A stretch of 64,000 nt of DNA from Nocardiopsis sp. YSL2 (GTDB lineage: Bacteria; Actinomycetota; Actinomycetes; Streptosporangiales; Streptosporangiaceae). Shown piece after piece: positions 53,333 through 61,656 of this stretch. The translations under genes were made by a program, and so were the position numbers. The notes under the pieces are model-generated. The model was not told where the DNA came from. It did not search any database and worked only from the letters and a program-made list of their open reading frames with translations. The DNA is taken from contig NZ_JAMOAO010000001.1 of NCBI RefSeq assembly GCF_030555055.1, positions 5,332,001 to 5,396,000 of the forward strand. The letters run 5' to 3'. Each line of letters opens with the position of its first letter. Position 1 is the first letter of the stretch.

Positions 53333-54376
53333 CTAGAACGCGTCCGGGTAGAGCTCCTGAGCGATCGTCTCCACGGCGTCGATGTTCCCCAGGGCACCGG
53401 GGTACAGGTCGCTCGCGGGGATGGCGATGAGGAGGTCGTCCTCTACGGCCGGGACGTCGGGGAAGGTGCTGCGAAGGTACTCGCGGGTCTCCTCCTCGTG
53501 CTCGGGGCCGCTCACGCCGAACACGATGGCCTCGGGTTCGCGGCTGATGACCTCCTCGGGGTTGATCTGGGCGGCGAAGAAGTCGGCGAACTCCGGCGCG
53601 TCGGGGTCGAAGACGTTGTCGCCGCCGGCGGTCCTGATGATGTCCGCCTCGATGCCGGCGCCGATGGCCGACAAGGAATTGCCCTCGACGTAGACCTGGG
53701 CGACGGTGGGCTGCGCGGCGTCGCCGATCGCGTCCTCCACGGCGGCCAGCCGGTCCTCGAGGTCCTGGGCGAGCTCCTCGGCCGCGTCGGGAACGTCCAG
53801 GATGGCGCCGAGGTCGGCGATGTCCGTCAGGACGTCGGTGACCTCGGCGGTGTTGCGGCGGTCGGCGCAGCCGCCGGTCGCGACGTAGGCCTGGGCGCCG
53901 TTCTCGTTCAGCTGCTCGATGCTGGCGAAGCCCTGTTCGGCGGTGAACTCGTACTCGGTGGGGGAGGCCACGAGGTCGGGGGTGACGGCGAGGAGGTCCT
54001 CGCGGGCCGGGGGCGCGTCGGCGCTGAGCACCGGGATGTCGGCGGCCTCGTCGGCGATGTCGTCGGGGAGCGCCGAGACCTCGGTCTGGGCCTGGCCGAC
54101 GATGGAGCCGCCCACGTCGAGTCGGAGGAGCAGTTCGGTCTGCGAGGGCATCAGACCGACGACACTGCTGGGAGTGGTGTCGAAGGACAGCTCCCGTCCG
54201 CAGTTCGTGACCGTCACGGTGTTCCCGGAGTCCACGGCGTCCGCCGAGTCGGCTGTGACGCCCGAACCGCAGGCGGTCAGGGCCGGCGGTAGCACGGCGA
54301 GGGCGGCGCAGGCGGTCGAGAGGCTGAGGGGGCGGAAGCGGCGCCGAGACGCGGGCCGGGTGGCGTTGCCTGTCAT
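53333..54376 (-). CDS. Metal/siderophore-binding lipoprotein (FecB-like)
   Basis: The 347-aa protein has an Arg-rich signal peptide with lipobox LTAC (Cys36), then a periplasmic-binding fold of the FecB/TroA-like type: SSVVGLMPSQTELLLRLDVG, EDLLAVTPDLVASPTEYEFT, VYVEGNSLSAIGAGIEADII and EEVISREPEAIVFGVSG. It captures a metal chelate outside the membrane and delivers it to the FecCD-type permease encoded upstream. Its ATG overlaps the ATPase stop (ATGA). It is the last gene before a strong terminator. Ligand unknown; position suggests the product of the rightward RiPP genes or a metal complex. Confidence 0.85.
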   Translation of the reverse strand: MTGNATRPASRRRFRPLSLSTACAALAVLPPALTACGSGVTADSADAVDSGNTVTVTNCGRELSFDTTPSSVVGLMPSQTELLLRLDVGGSIVGQAQTEVSALPDDIADEAADIPVLSADAPPAREDLLAVTPDLVASPTEYEFTAEQGFASIEQLNENGAQAYVATGGCADRRNTAEVTDVLTDIADLGAILDVPDAAEELAQDLEDRLAAVEDAIGDAAQPTVAQVYVEGNSLSAIGAGIEADIIRTAGGDNVFDPDAPEFADFFAAQINPEEVISREPEAIVFGVSGPEHEEETREYLRSTFPDVPAVEDDLLIAIPASDLYPGALGNIDAVETIAQELYPDAF

Positions 54377-55209
54377 GGGGTGGTGATTTCTTCCTCGGTC
54401 GTGATGGATGGGTTCGCGGGTTCGTGGTCGTTCGGCTCCAGCGGGCTGCGGGCGTCGAAGAGCAGGTGCCGCCGTCCGGAACGCGGATGGGCGACGGCGG
54501 TCGACTCGACGCCGAAGACCGAACGCACCAGGTCGGTGTGAAGCACCTCGTCCGGGGTGCCGAGGGAGAGCAGGTGCCCCTCGGCCAGGACCCCGATGGC
54601 GTCGCAGGAGCGCGCGGCCAGGTTCAGGTCGTGCAGGGCGACCAGCACGGTGCGGTCGGTGGCTCTGACCAGATCGAGGAGTTCGAGCTGATGGGCGATG
54701 TCGAGGTGGTTCGTGGGCTCGTCGAGGATGAGCACGGGCGTGTCCTGGGCGAGCGCGCGGGCGAAGAGCACGCGCTGGCGCTCGCCCCCGGAGAGGGCCG
54801 CGAACGAGCGGGTCTCCAGGTGCGCGGCGCCGACGCGGGTGAGGGCCTCGCGGGCGAGGGCGATGTCGTGGTCGGAGTCGCGTCCGTAGCCGCGTCCGTG
54901 CGGGATGCGCCCGAGCAGGACCATGTCGAGGACGGGGATCTCGAACTCCTCGCTGTGCTCCTGTGCCATCACCGCCACGTGCCGGGCCAGGTCCCTGCGC
55001 TTGAGCGCGGTGATGTCGGTGCCGTCGAGGCGCACGCGGCCGGATGAGGGCGACGCGAGCCCCGACACGGTGCGCAGCAGGGTGGACTTGCCGCTCCCGT
55101 TGGGGCCGAGCAGTCCGAGCACGGTGCCCGAGGGCACCGAGACGCTCACGTCGGTGACGACGGGCCGTCCGCCGCGGTGGGCGGTGAGGTTCTCGATCTC
55201 GACTCTCAT
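54373..55209 (-). CDS. FecE-type ABC ATPase for chelate import
   Basis: The 278-aa ATPase has Walker A LLGPNGSGKSTLL (about 33-45), Q-loop VMAQEHSEEFEIPV, signature LSGGERQRVLFARA and Walker B PVLILDEPTNHLD with His-switch LVALHDLNLAAR. It powers the FecCD-like permease. ATGA overlaps link it to both the permease gene and the lipoprotein gene, so all three import subunits are co-translated. Its C-terminal 35 residues are acidic and Pro-rich, an unusual extension. Confidence 0.9.
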   Translation of the reverse strand: MRVEIENLTAHRGGRPVVTDVSVSVPSGTVLGLLGPNGSGKSTLLRTVSGLASPSSGRVRLDGTDITALKRRDLARHVAVMAQEHSEEFEIPVLDMVLLGRIPHGRGYGRDSDHDIALAREALTRVGAAHLETRSFAALSGGERQRVLFARALAQDTPVLILDEPTNHLDIAHQLELLDLVRATDRTVLVALHDLNLAARSCDAIGVLAEGHLLSLGTPDEVLHTDLVRSVFGVESTAVAHPRSGRRHLLFDARSPLEPNDHEPANPSITTEEEITTP

Positions 55210-56354
55210 CGGCCCGCCCCCACGCTGTCGGCGCGGTCGCGTCGCAGCAGCCACAGGAAGAACGGTGCTCCGACCATCGCGGTGAGCACGCCCAGGGGGA
55301 TCTCAGCGGGGGCCGCGAGCGTGCGGGCCAGGAAGTCGCAGGTGGCGAGGAAGACCGCTCCGGCGAGCAGGGCGACCGGGAGCATCCTGCGGTGGTCGGA
55401 ACCGACGATGATGCGGGCGATGTGGGGGATGATCAGCCCGACGAAGCCGATGCCTCCGGAGACCGCGACGACCGATCCGGTCAGCAGGGCCGCGGCGACG
55501 AGGGTGCCGCTGCGCAGCCGGTTGACGTTGACGCCCAGCGAGGCGGCGGCGTCGTCTCCGACGAGGAGGGCGTTGAGTGCCCGGGCGCGGAAGGCGGCGA
55601 GGAGCCCCACGATGAGCAGCGCCGCCGAGGGCAGGGCGAGGTGGCCCATCGTGGCGGCGGAGACCGAGCCCAGCAGGAAGAACATGATGCTGAAGACGTT
55701 CTGCGCGTCGGTGGTGATGGTCAGGTAGCTCGTCACGGCGCTGAACAGGGAGCCGAGGGCGACGCCCGCGAGGATGAGGCGCTGGGGTGCGATGCGCCCG
55801 TTCTTGTGGGCCAGGGTGTAGACGGCCGCGGTGGCCATGAGCGCGCCGAGGAAGGCCGCGCCCCCGACTCCGAGGGAGCTGGACCCGATACCCAGGACGA
55901 TGAACGACACCGCGCCGACCCCGGCGCCGGCGGAGACGCCGAGGATGTAGGGCTCGGCCAGGGAGTTGTGGACCACGGCCTGCATCAGCGCGCCGGCCAG
56001 GGCGAGCGCGGCGCCGGCGGTCGCGGCCAGGAGCGCGCGGGGCAGACGGAACTGCCAGACGGCGTTGTCCTGCACGGTCGTCAGCGTTCCGTCCGACATC
56101 CAGGGCATCCCGGGCACGAGGTGGCCGATGACGATGCGCAGGGCGTCCGCCGGGGTCACGTCGATCGTGCCGACGCTCGTCGACAGCAGGACCACCGCGA
56201 CGAGGGCGAGGGCCAGGACCGGAACGAGGATCCGGGCGGCGAGCACACCGCGCCGCCGGGCGTCGGCCGCGGGGGAGGCCGGGCTCGGGGGACCGCCGGG
56301 AGGTGCCCCTCCGGGACGCGTGGTGGTCAGGAGGCGTTGCAGGGTGGTCGACAC
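55206..56354 (-). CDS. FecCD-type iron-chelate permease
   Basis: The 382-aa permease has ten hydrophobic segments; diagnostic stretches are LPRALLAATAGAALALAGAL, SLAEPYILGVSAGAGVGAVS, SGGIGFVGLIIPHIARIIVG and the C-terminal AEIPLGVLTAMVGAPFFLWL. It moves siderophore- or cobalamin-like chelates across the membrane. I chose GTG 56354, which follows GGGAGAAGC; ATG 56381 would add nine residues. It lies 45 nt after the prolyl oligopeptidase gene and overlaps the ATPase gene. Confidence 0.9.
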   Translation of the reverse strand: MSTTLQRLLTTTRPGGAPPGGPPSPASPAADARRRGVLAARILVPVLALALVAVVLLSTSVGTIDVTPADALRIVIGHLVPGMPWMSDGTLTTVQDNAVWQFRLPRALLAATAGAALALAGALMQAVVHNSLAEPYILGVSAGAGVGAVSFIVLGIGSSSLGVGGAAFLGALMATAAVYTLAHKNGRIAPQRLILAGVALGSLFSAVTSYLTITTDAQNVFSIMFFLLGSVSAATMGHLALPSAALLIVGLLAAFRARALNALLVGDDAAASLGVNVNRLRSGTLVAAALLTGSVVAVSGGIGFVGLIIPHIARIIVGSDHRRMLPVALLAGAVFLATCDFLARTLAAPAEIPLGVLTAMVGAPFFLWLLRRDRADSVGAGR

Positions 56355-56398
56355 GCTTCTCCCGTGTGTTGCTGGTGCCATCTGTCGCGGGGGTTCTC

Positions 56399-58180
56399 TC
56401 AGGTCGTGGACGGAGCGGTCTGTGCTGATCCGGTGGTGGCGGCGGCGAAGCTGAGGACGGTCGCCCCGAGGCGGTGGAGGCTGTCGAGGTGGTTGCCGCC
56501 GTGGCCCGTTCCCGGGGCGCGCCACACGGTGGCGCTGCCTCCGACACGGCGCAGCGCGTCGGCGACCGCCAGGGTGTCGTCGGCGGCCACCCGGGAGTCC
56601 TCCGCCAGCACGATGCCGAGGAAGCGGGGCAGAGCCGTGCCGGAGGCCAGGGCCCCGGCACGGTGCAGCGGTGAGATGCGGCGCAGGTGCTCGCGTCCCT
56701 CGGGGGTGTCGGAGGCTCCGAACTCGTCGGCCCACCGCTGTCCGAGCGGGTGGGCGCCGAGGTTGAGCAGGTCGAGTGGCGCGGCGGTGCTGACGACCCC
56801 GGCGCACAGGTCCGGAGATCCGAGGGCGCAGCTGGTGGCCAGGACTCCGCCGTGGGAGGCGCCCGCCAGGACGAGCAGGTCGGGTCGGGTCAGCCCGGCC
56901 TCGACCAGGCCGCGGGCGATGACGGTGAGGTCGTCGATACCGCGGCCCTTGGCGAGCCCGTGCCCGGCCCTCCGCCAGGCCGGGCCGTGCTCGCCGCCGC
57001 CCCGGACCTGGGCGATGGCGTAGCGGCCACCCTGCTCGATCCACGCCGGAACGGTCGGCTCGAACGTCGGCAGGCTCGGCACGCCGAATCCGCCGTAGCA
57101 GGTGAGGATCAGCGGTGCGGGGCCCTTCGCGTCGGCGGGCGAGGTGACCACGACGGGGACGCGTGCGCCGTCCTCGGCGGTGAAGACGTGGTGTTCGGTG
57201 TGGGCCGGGGCCGGTCGGCGGACCGTTGCCGGGCGGTCGGACAGCAGTTCCTCGGCGGGGTCGGACAGCAGTTCCTCCGCGGGTACGACCCGCGGGGGCA
57301 GGGCCGGGCCTTCCACGAGGGCGTGGAACCGGCCGGCGTCGGCGCTCACCCCGGTCGCGACGGCCGGGCCGCCCCGGTAGGTGACCTCTCGCTCGGCCGC
57401 GACCGCGCCCTGGACGAGCCGCACGATGACACTGCGGCCCGCGCGTACGCCGACGGCGACGATGTCCTGGCCGTGAGCGGCCAGCGAGGTGACCCGCAGG
57501 TCCGGGTCGCCCCAGCGCCATCTGTGCGCACCGCTGCCCGGGTCGAGGCCGTGGAGGCGGACGCCGTCGTCCACGACGATGTCGTCACCGACCGGCACAA
57601 CCCGGACGATGGCGGCGAACGCGGCGAGTTCGACCCCGGTGGCCCGGTCGACGAGACGGCTGGGCCTGCCGGAGCGGCTCTCGGCGAGCAGTCCGCGCCG
57701 GCCTCCGGGAAAGAGCCTGAGCCGGGTGTCCGGCGGCACGGCCGCGGCCGTCGACCGCCCGGTGCCCGCGTCGAGGCGGACGAGGCGGCGGGAGCCGCCG
57801 GCGACCAGTTCCACGCCGGAGGAGTCGTCGTCCCAGAGCATGGGGTCGTAGCGGCAGCGGACCTCCGGGTAGAGGCGGAGAGCTCCGGTGGCGGCGTCGA
57901 CCAGCCCCAGTGCGGCGTCCTCGTCCGCGCGCTCGGCGAGTTGGACGCAGATGCTGCGCCCGTCCGGAGAGGGGGCCATACGCAGGATGTGCCCTTCGGG
58001 CTCGAACACCGGTGAGCCGGTGTCGGCCCGGTAGATCCCGTGGCGTCGGCGTCCGGGCGGTCGGCTGAGCGCGAACCCGTGCTCGGGCAGGCCCGGGCGG
58101 CCGTGGCGTTCCCACTGTGCGAGCGCGGTGTCGATCGCGGGGACGAGGGCAGGGGAGGAGTCGTGCGGGGATGCGTGCAT
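56399..58180 (-). CDS. Prolyl oligopeptidase-like S9 peptidase
   Basis: The 593-aa protein has an N-terminal beta-propeller and a C-terminal alpha/beta hydrolase. The hydrolase shows LILTCYGGFGVPSLPTF, nucleophile LAGASHGGVLATSC (Ser), the acid in VLAEDSRVAADDTLAVADAL (Asp) and GTGHGGN (His). S9A enzymes cut short peptides after Pro, with access controlled by the propeller. An eight-residue tandem duplication (AEELLSDP/AEELLSDR) lies in the linker. No signal peptide is visible, so it acts in the cytosol. Two nt separate it from the upstream propeller gene. Context suggests it processes or degrades the imported or exported peptide; the NPF motif in the precursor repeats supplies a Pro site (inference). 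Confidence 0.85.
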   Translation of the reverse strand: MHASPHDSSPALVPAIDTALAQWERHGRPGLPEHGFALSRPPGRRRHGIYRADTGSPVFEPEGHILRMAPSPDGRSICVQLAERADEDAALGLVDAATGALRLYPEVRCRYDPMLWDDDSSGVELVAGGSRRLVRLDAGTGRSTAAAVPPDTRLRLFPGGRRGLLAESRSGRPSRLVDRATGVELAAFAAIVRVVPVGDDIVVDDGVRLHGLDPGSGAHRWRWGDPDLRVTSLAAHGQDIVAVGVRAGRSVIVRLVQGAVAAEREVTYRGGPAVATGVSADAGRFHALVEGPALPPRVVPAEELLSDPAEELLSDRPATVRRPAPAHTEHHVFTAEDGARVPVVVTSPADAKGPAPLILTCYGGFGVPSLPTFEPTVPAWIEQGGRYAIAQVRGGGEHGPAWRRAGHGLAKGRGIDDLTVIARGLVEAGLTRPDLLVLAGASHGGVLATSCALGSPDLCAGVVSTAAPLDLLNLGAHPLGQRWADEFGASDTPEGREHLRRISPLHRAGALASGTALPRFLGIVLAEDSRVAADDTLAVADALRRVGGSATVWRAPGTGHGGNHLDSLHRLGATVLSFAAATTGSAQTAPSTT

Positions 58181-58182
58181 CG

Positions 58183-59385
58183 CTACCGGCCGATGGTGTC
58201 GGTGTCGCCGCCGGGCCAGGCCAGGTGCCCGCCCTCGTCGAGCGGGCTGGGCACGGTGACGGTGTCGAGTCCGCCGTCGCGGAACAGGTGCAGTTGGCCG
58301 TCGCCCCCTCGGGTCACCGCGACCGTCGTTCCCGTGGGGTCGACGGCCACGGAGCGCCGCTGGGCGGGTGCGTCGCCGACGGGGTCCCAGGGCAGGTGCC
58401 CGGGGGCGGGAGGGTGCGACATCGCGGGAAGAGGGGTCCGGTGCGCGACGCCCATCAGGGGGTCGGCCCGCTCGATGACGGTGAGCTGGTCCCCGTCGGG
58501 GTGGATCGTGGCGACGGCGGCCCGTGTGCCGCCGAGCCCGAAGCGGAAGGCCAGTCCCCGAGGCAGCTCCTGGCAGCGCGTCCGGCCGGTGGACAGGTCG
58601 ATGTCGACCAGGTGGTTGGTCCACTCGGTCCAGGCCGTCGGGGACGGCGGGCCGCCGCGGACCACGCCCACCGCACGGCCGGTGGCCGGGTCCAGGCGCA
58701 GGTAGTAGGCGCGTCCGGGCACGGGCCAGGCGACGGTGCCGAGCATGCGCGGGACGCCGCCCTCGACCACGAAGCGCTCCAGCCCTCGGCTGGTCGCCGT
58801 CGCGGCGATGCCCGTGCGCTGGTCGACGACGTCGCCGTGCCCGTCGTCCGCGATCCCGTGGACGGTCTCACCGGTGATCCGCGGCACGTGGGGGGCGGCG
58901 TCGAGGCACCGGGGGAGCGCAAGCGCCTCGAGGGCGCCGGGCTCCCTGTGGCGCAGCACGACCGCCGGTGCGCCGCCGGCCTGGTCCGGGACGATCATCG
59001 CTCCGGGCTCGCCGACCCGGGAGCGGAACCGTACCGACGCGTCCCGCTCCAGGTCGACGAGGGTGACGACGTCGCTCCACGCCTGCGCGTTCGCGCCCAG
59101 TCCGGTCGTCACCACCACGTAGCGGCCCGAGGCGTCGCAGGCGAGGTGCTCGCCGGGGATGGCCGTGGGGAGGCGTCGTTCCCCGCGAGGGCCGGAGACC
59201 ACGAGCGCGCCGGAGCGGTCGTCGACGAAGGCCCATGCGGCGCCGCCCTCGCCGCGGCGGGGCAGCGCGAGGAACCCGGCGTGCTCGGCGAGGACGGCGT
59301 CGCCGAGCGGCTTCACGGTGCCGTCGGCCACGGCGTAGGTGCGGCCCGCGCGGTAGTCGGCGACGAGGAGCTCCTGGAAGTTCAT
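58183..59385 (-). CDS. Beta-propeller protein without hydrolase domain
   Basis: The 400-aa protein consists of repeated beta-sheet blades (SGRYVVVTTGLGANAQAWSD, VVTLVDLERDASVRF, MLGTVAWPVPGRAYYLRLDP, AVDPTGTTVAVTRGGDGQLH). It resembles the propeller half of S9 peptidases or WD40-like proteins but has no GxSxG motif. It is the first gene of the leftward operon; its ATG 59385 lies 20 nt from the Zur/Fur-like box. It may bind the peptide or act with the adjacent prolyl oligopeptidase. Its function is unknown. Confidence 0.75.
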   Translation of the reverse strand: MNFQELLVADYRAGRTYAVADGTVKPLGDAVLAEHAGFLALPRRGEGGAAWAFVDDRSGALVVSGPRGERRLPTAIPGEHLACDASGRYVVVTTGLGANAQAWSDVVTLVDLERDASVRFRSRVGEPGAMIVPDQAGGAPAVVLRHREPGALEALALPRCLDAAPHVPRITGETVHGIADDGHGDVVDQRTGIAATATSRGLERFVVEGGVPRMLGTVAWPVPGRAYYLRLDPATGRAVGVVRGGPPSPTAWTEWTNHLVDIDLSTGRTRCQELPRGLAFRFGLGGTRAAVATIHPDGDQLTVIERADPLMGVAHRTPLPAMSHPPAPGHLPWDPVGDAPAQRRSVAVDPTGTTVAVTRGGDGQLHLFRDGGLDTVTVPSPLDEGGHLAWPGGDTDTIGR

Positions 59386-59404
59386 GGGCCCAGAGTATTG
59401 GAAA

Positions 59405-59419
59405 TGACAATCATTATCA
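59405..59419. promoter_or_regulatory. Zur/Fur-type box between divergent operons
   Basis: TGACAATCATTATCA fits the 7-1-7 inverted repeat TGAnAATnATTnTCA of actinomycete Zur sites. Extended to GGAAATGACAATCATTATC it matches 16 of 19 positions of the classical Fur consensus (GATAATGATAATCATTATC). It is an AT island in very GC-rich DNA. It lies 20 nt before the propeller gene start and 84 nt before the precursor start, so it can control both operons. Confidence 0.75.
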
Positions 59420-59451
59420 ATTATGGTGAGTCTCGTTCGCCCCCGGCGGAC

Positions 59452-59478
59452 ACGTATCGGCCCAGATGACCGATACGT
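59452..59478 (+). promoter_or_regulatory. Perfect inverted repeat in the precursor leader
   Basis: ACGTATCGG-CCCAGATGA-CCGATACGT is a perfect 9-bp inverted repeat in the untranslated leader, 24 nt before the precursor ATG. It could be a second operator or an mRNA hairpin that protects or regulates the message. Confidence 0.6.
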
Positions 59479-59502
59479 CATGCCTTGAGAAGGGAGTCCC
59501 CC

Positions 59503-59685
59503 ATGGACAACCAGATCGTCGCCGAGATCGAGCAGCCCGAGCAGCTCGCGCACCTGTCGGCCACGCACTCCAACGCGCTCGTCGAGAACCCCTTCGACGT
59601 CGTCGCCGAGATCGAGGAGTCCGAGCAGCTGGCACACCTGTCGGCCACGCACTCCAACGCGCTCGTCGAGAACCCCTTCGACTAG
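59503..59685 (+). CDS. RiPP precursor with two near-identical repeats
   Basis: The 60-aa peptide starts at ATG 59503 (AGAAGGGAG upstream). It is a tandem duplication: VAEIEQPEQLAHLSATHSNA then LVENPFD, followed by VAEIEESEQLAHLSATHSNA and LVENPFD at the C-terminus. The two ~28-residue units differ at only two positions. The first half of each unit is leader-like (acidic, EQL). HLSATHSN supplies Ser/Thr for azoline formation and His for metal binding; there is no Cys. It is followed by ThiF-like, hydrolase, YcaO and SagB-type genes, so heterocyclisation of Ser/Thr is expected. No known product family is recognised. Confidence 0.8.
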   Translation: MDNQIVAEIEQPEQLAHLSATHSNALVENPFDVVAEIEESEQLAHLSATHSNALVENPFD

Positions 59686-59770
59686 CACTCGTCCCCCGCG
59701 ACGTCGTCAGTGAGGACCACCCGGTCGGGCAGCCCCGCGCTGCCCGACCGGGCCGTGTGAGAGGTCGGCC

Positions 59771-60661
59771 ATGCCCCCAGAACCATCCATCGCCCGCGTG
59801 CCGGGGACCGGCGCGCACGTCATCGTCGACAGCGCGGACACCGGTGTCGTGCGCACCTCCTCGGGACGCTTCCTCCGCCTGGTGTCCCCGCCGCCCGGTC
59901 TCCTCGACGTCCTGGGCGGTGCCTCGGCCGGCGATGGGGAGGCCGCCTCCTACGCCGAGGCGCTCCGCGCGACGATGTCCTCGCACGAGGAGGAGGACGC
60001 ACAGTGCCGTTGGCCGCGGCCCCGGCGCGAGGTCGCCCTGGTCGGCCGGAACCCCCTCGTCGACGCGGTGGCCGAGGCCCTGGCCGACTGCGGCGCGCGC
60101 CTCACCCGCCACACCGACGGCGAGGCACTGCTCGCCGCGACCGACGGTGCGATCGGCGGCGACCGTGGGGACCAGGGCGCGGACGGCCCCCGCGCGGAGG
60201 GCCCCTGGCCGTGGGGGCTCGTGGTCGCGTACGCGGACTCACCCGCCGAGCGCGTCGGCTGGGACCGCCTCGACGCGCTGCCGGGCCAGGGCGTGGCCTG
60301 GCTGCGCGCCTACCGCGAGGGCGAGAACTGCTTCGTCGATCCGATCTGCCTCACCGGCGACGACCCCGGGGCCGAGCAGGTCTACCGGCGGCGCCTGGCG
60401 GCGAGCTTCGTCCCCCGCGAACTCGACACCTGGCGGCGCGCGGCCGTGGCCGACACACCCCCCTCGCCAGCCGCGCGCACGCTGCTGACGAGCCGTCTGC
60501 TCACCATGGCCCTCGCCTGGGCACAGGAGTCGGACACGTTGGAGCACCACCGCGGCACGCTGTGGAAGCTGGTCCCCGCCACCGGCACGGTCAGCGAACA
60601 CCCGGTCCTGTCCTATGACCCGCCGCCCGCCATCGACCGAGGAGCACGTGAGCGGGTATGA
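59771..60661 (+). CDS. ThiF-like cyclodehydratase partner (ocin-ThiF/E1-like)
   Basis: The 296-aa protein has an N-terminal region of about 75 residues that looks like a winged-helix peptide-binding domain (VPGTGAHVIVDSADTGVVRT), then a Rossmann-like part (EVALVGRNPLVDAVAEALAD) and a C-terminal part VAWLRAYREGENCFVDPICL...RRRLAAS typical of bacteriocin-type ThiF-like proteins. In azole RiPP pathways this partner binds the leader and activates the separate YcaO enzyme. The zinc Cys clusters of true E1 enzymes are absent. It overlaps the hydrolase start (ATGA), and follows the precursor by 85 nt. Confidence 0.75.
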   Translation: MPPEPSIARVPGTGAHVIVDSADTGVVRTSSGRFLRLVSPPPGLLDVLGGASAGDGEAASYAEALRATMSSHEEEDAQCRWPRPRREVALVGRNPLVDAVAEALADCGARLTRHTDGEALLAATDGAIGGDRGDQGADGPRAEGPWPWGLVVAYADSPAERVGWDRLDALPGQGVAWLRAYREGENCFVDPICLTGDDPGAEQVYRRRLAASFVPRELDTWRRAAVADTPPSPAARTLLTSRLLTMALAWAQESDTLEHHRGTLWKLVPATGTVSEHPVLSYDPPPAIDRGARERV

Positions 60662-61656
60662 CCGAAGAGCCCGGACGCGAACACCTCTGCCGGGGAGGCG
60701 ACGGCACCCCCCTGCGCGGGCTGGTGTGGGAGTGCGCGAAGCCGGAAGGCCTCGTGGTCGTCCGCACCCCCTACGACGCCGGCCGGCACGAGGCGACGGC
60801 ACGCTCATGGAACGCCCGCGGCTACCACTGCCTGGTGCAGGACGTGCGCGGACGGTACCGGTCGGAGGGGGACTGGTGCCCCTTCTCGTACGAGGAGGAG
60901 GACGGCGGCCAGGTGCTCGTCCACCTGCTCGACGAGTTCGCCGGGCTGCCGCTGGTGCTGTTCGGGGCCTCCTACGCCGCGCACACCGCGTTGGAGGCCG
61001 CTCGGGCCGTGACAGGGAACGGCGCGTCCCCGGTCTCGGCGATCATCGCCCTCGTCCCCGCCCTCGGACCGGCCGAGACCGCGTGGGACCCCCAGGGCCG
61101 CCCACAGATCCGGCACCGGATCGGATGGTGGCACGAACACGGACGCCACCGGCGCTCCCAGCCCCCGCTGCCCCCGTCCGAACTCGACCGGCGCGTCGCA
61201 CAGGCGCGCGAGCGGGGTGTGGTCGAGGCCGCCGAGCACTGGGACTGGTCGCCCTCCACCATGACCGGGTGGCGGCGGCTGTGGAGCGCGCGCCGCGTGG
61301 ACCCGGCATCGCGCTACGGCCGCATCGATGTGCCGCTCCTGGTGATCAGCGGCGATGACGACTTCTTCGACGACGACGCCCGACGGCTCGCCCGCGCGTG
61401 GAGCGCCCCGAGCCACTTCGCCGGCGGCCCCTGGGGGCACGGCCTGGTCGGCGGCGTCGCCGACCGGTCCCTGCGGTCCCGTATCGCGGCCGCCGGCGGA
61501 CTGACCCGCATCATCGACCCGTGGCTGGCGGCCCAGGGGCTGCCCGGCGCTCCGGCGGAGTGGACCGGGATCCTCGCGGCCGCGTCCGCGCCCCACACCC
61601 GGTCGACCCTCGATTCCGCGTCAGGGGCCTGGCGCCACGAAAGGACCTCACCGTGA
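60658..61656 (+). CDS. Alpha/beta hydrolase (CocE/X-Pro peptidase-like)
   Basis: The 332-aa protein resembles the S15/CocE hydrolase core: PYDAGRHEATARSWNARGYH, the hallmark VQDVRGRYRSEG, nucleophile elbow LFGASYAAHTALEAA (Ser), acid in LLVISGDDDFFDDD (Asp) and catalytic His in GGPWGHGL. It lacks the C-terminal jelly-roll of full CocE proteins. Overlaps (ATGA upstream, GTGA downstream) place it firmly in the RiPP operon. It could remove the leader or separate the repeats, or hydrolyse an ester/amide of the product (inference). Confidence 0.8.
   Translation: MTEEPGREHLCRGGDGTPLRGLVWECAKPEGLVVVRTPYDAGRHEATARSWNARGYHCLVQDVRGRYRSEGDWCPFSYEEEDGGQVLVHLLDEFAGLPLVLFGASYAAHTALEAARAVTGNGASPVSAIIALVPALGPAETAWDPQGRPQIRHRIGWWHEHGRHRRSQPPLPPSELDRRVAQARERGVVEAAEHWDWSPSTMTGWRRLWSARRVDPASRYGRIDVPLLVISGDDDFFDDDARRLARAWSAPSHFAGGPWGHGLVGGVADRSLRSRIAAAGGLTRIIDPWLAAQGLPGAPAEWTGILAAASAPHTRSTLDSASGAWRHERTSP

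Noticed and set aside
53162..58015. Long plus-strand frames antisense to the importer and peptidase genes
   Set aside because: Low-complexity Gly/Asp/Val-rich translation antisense to genes with full catalytic motifs.
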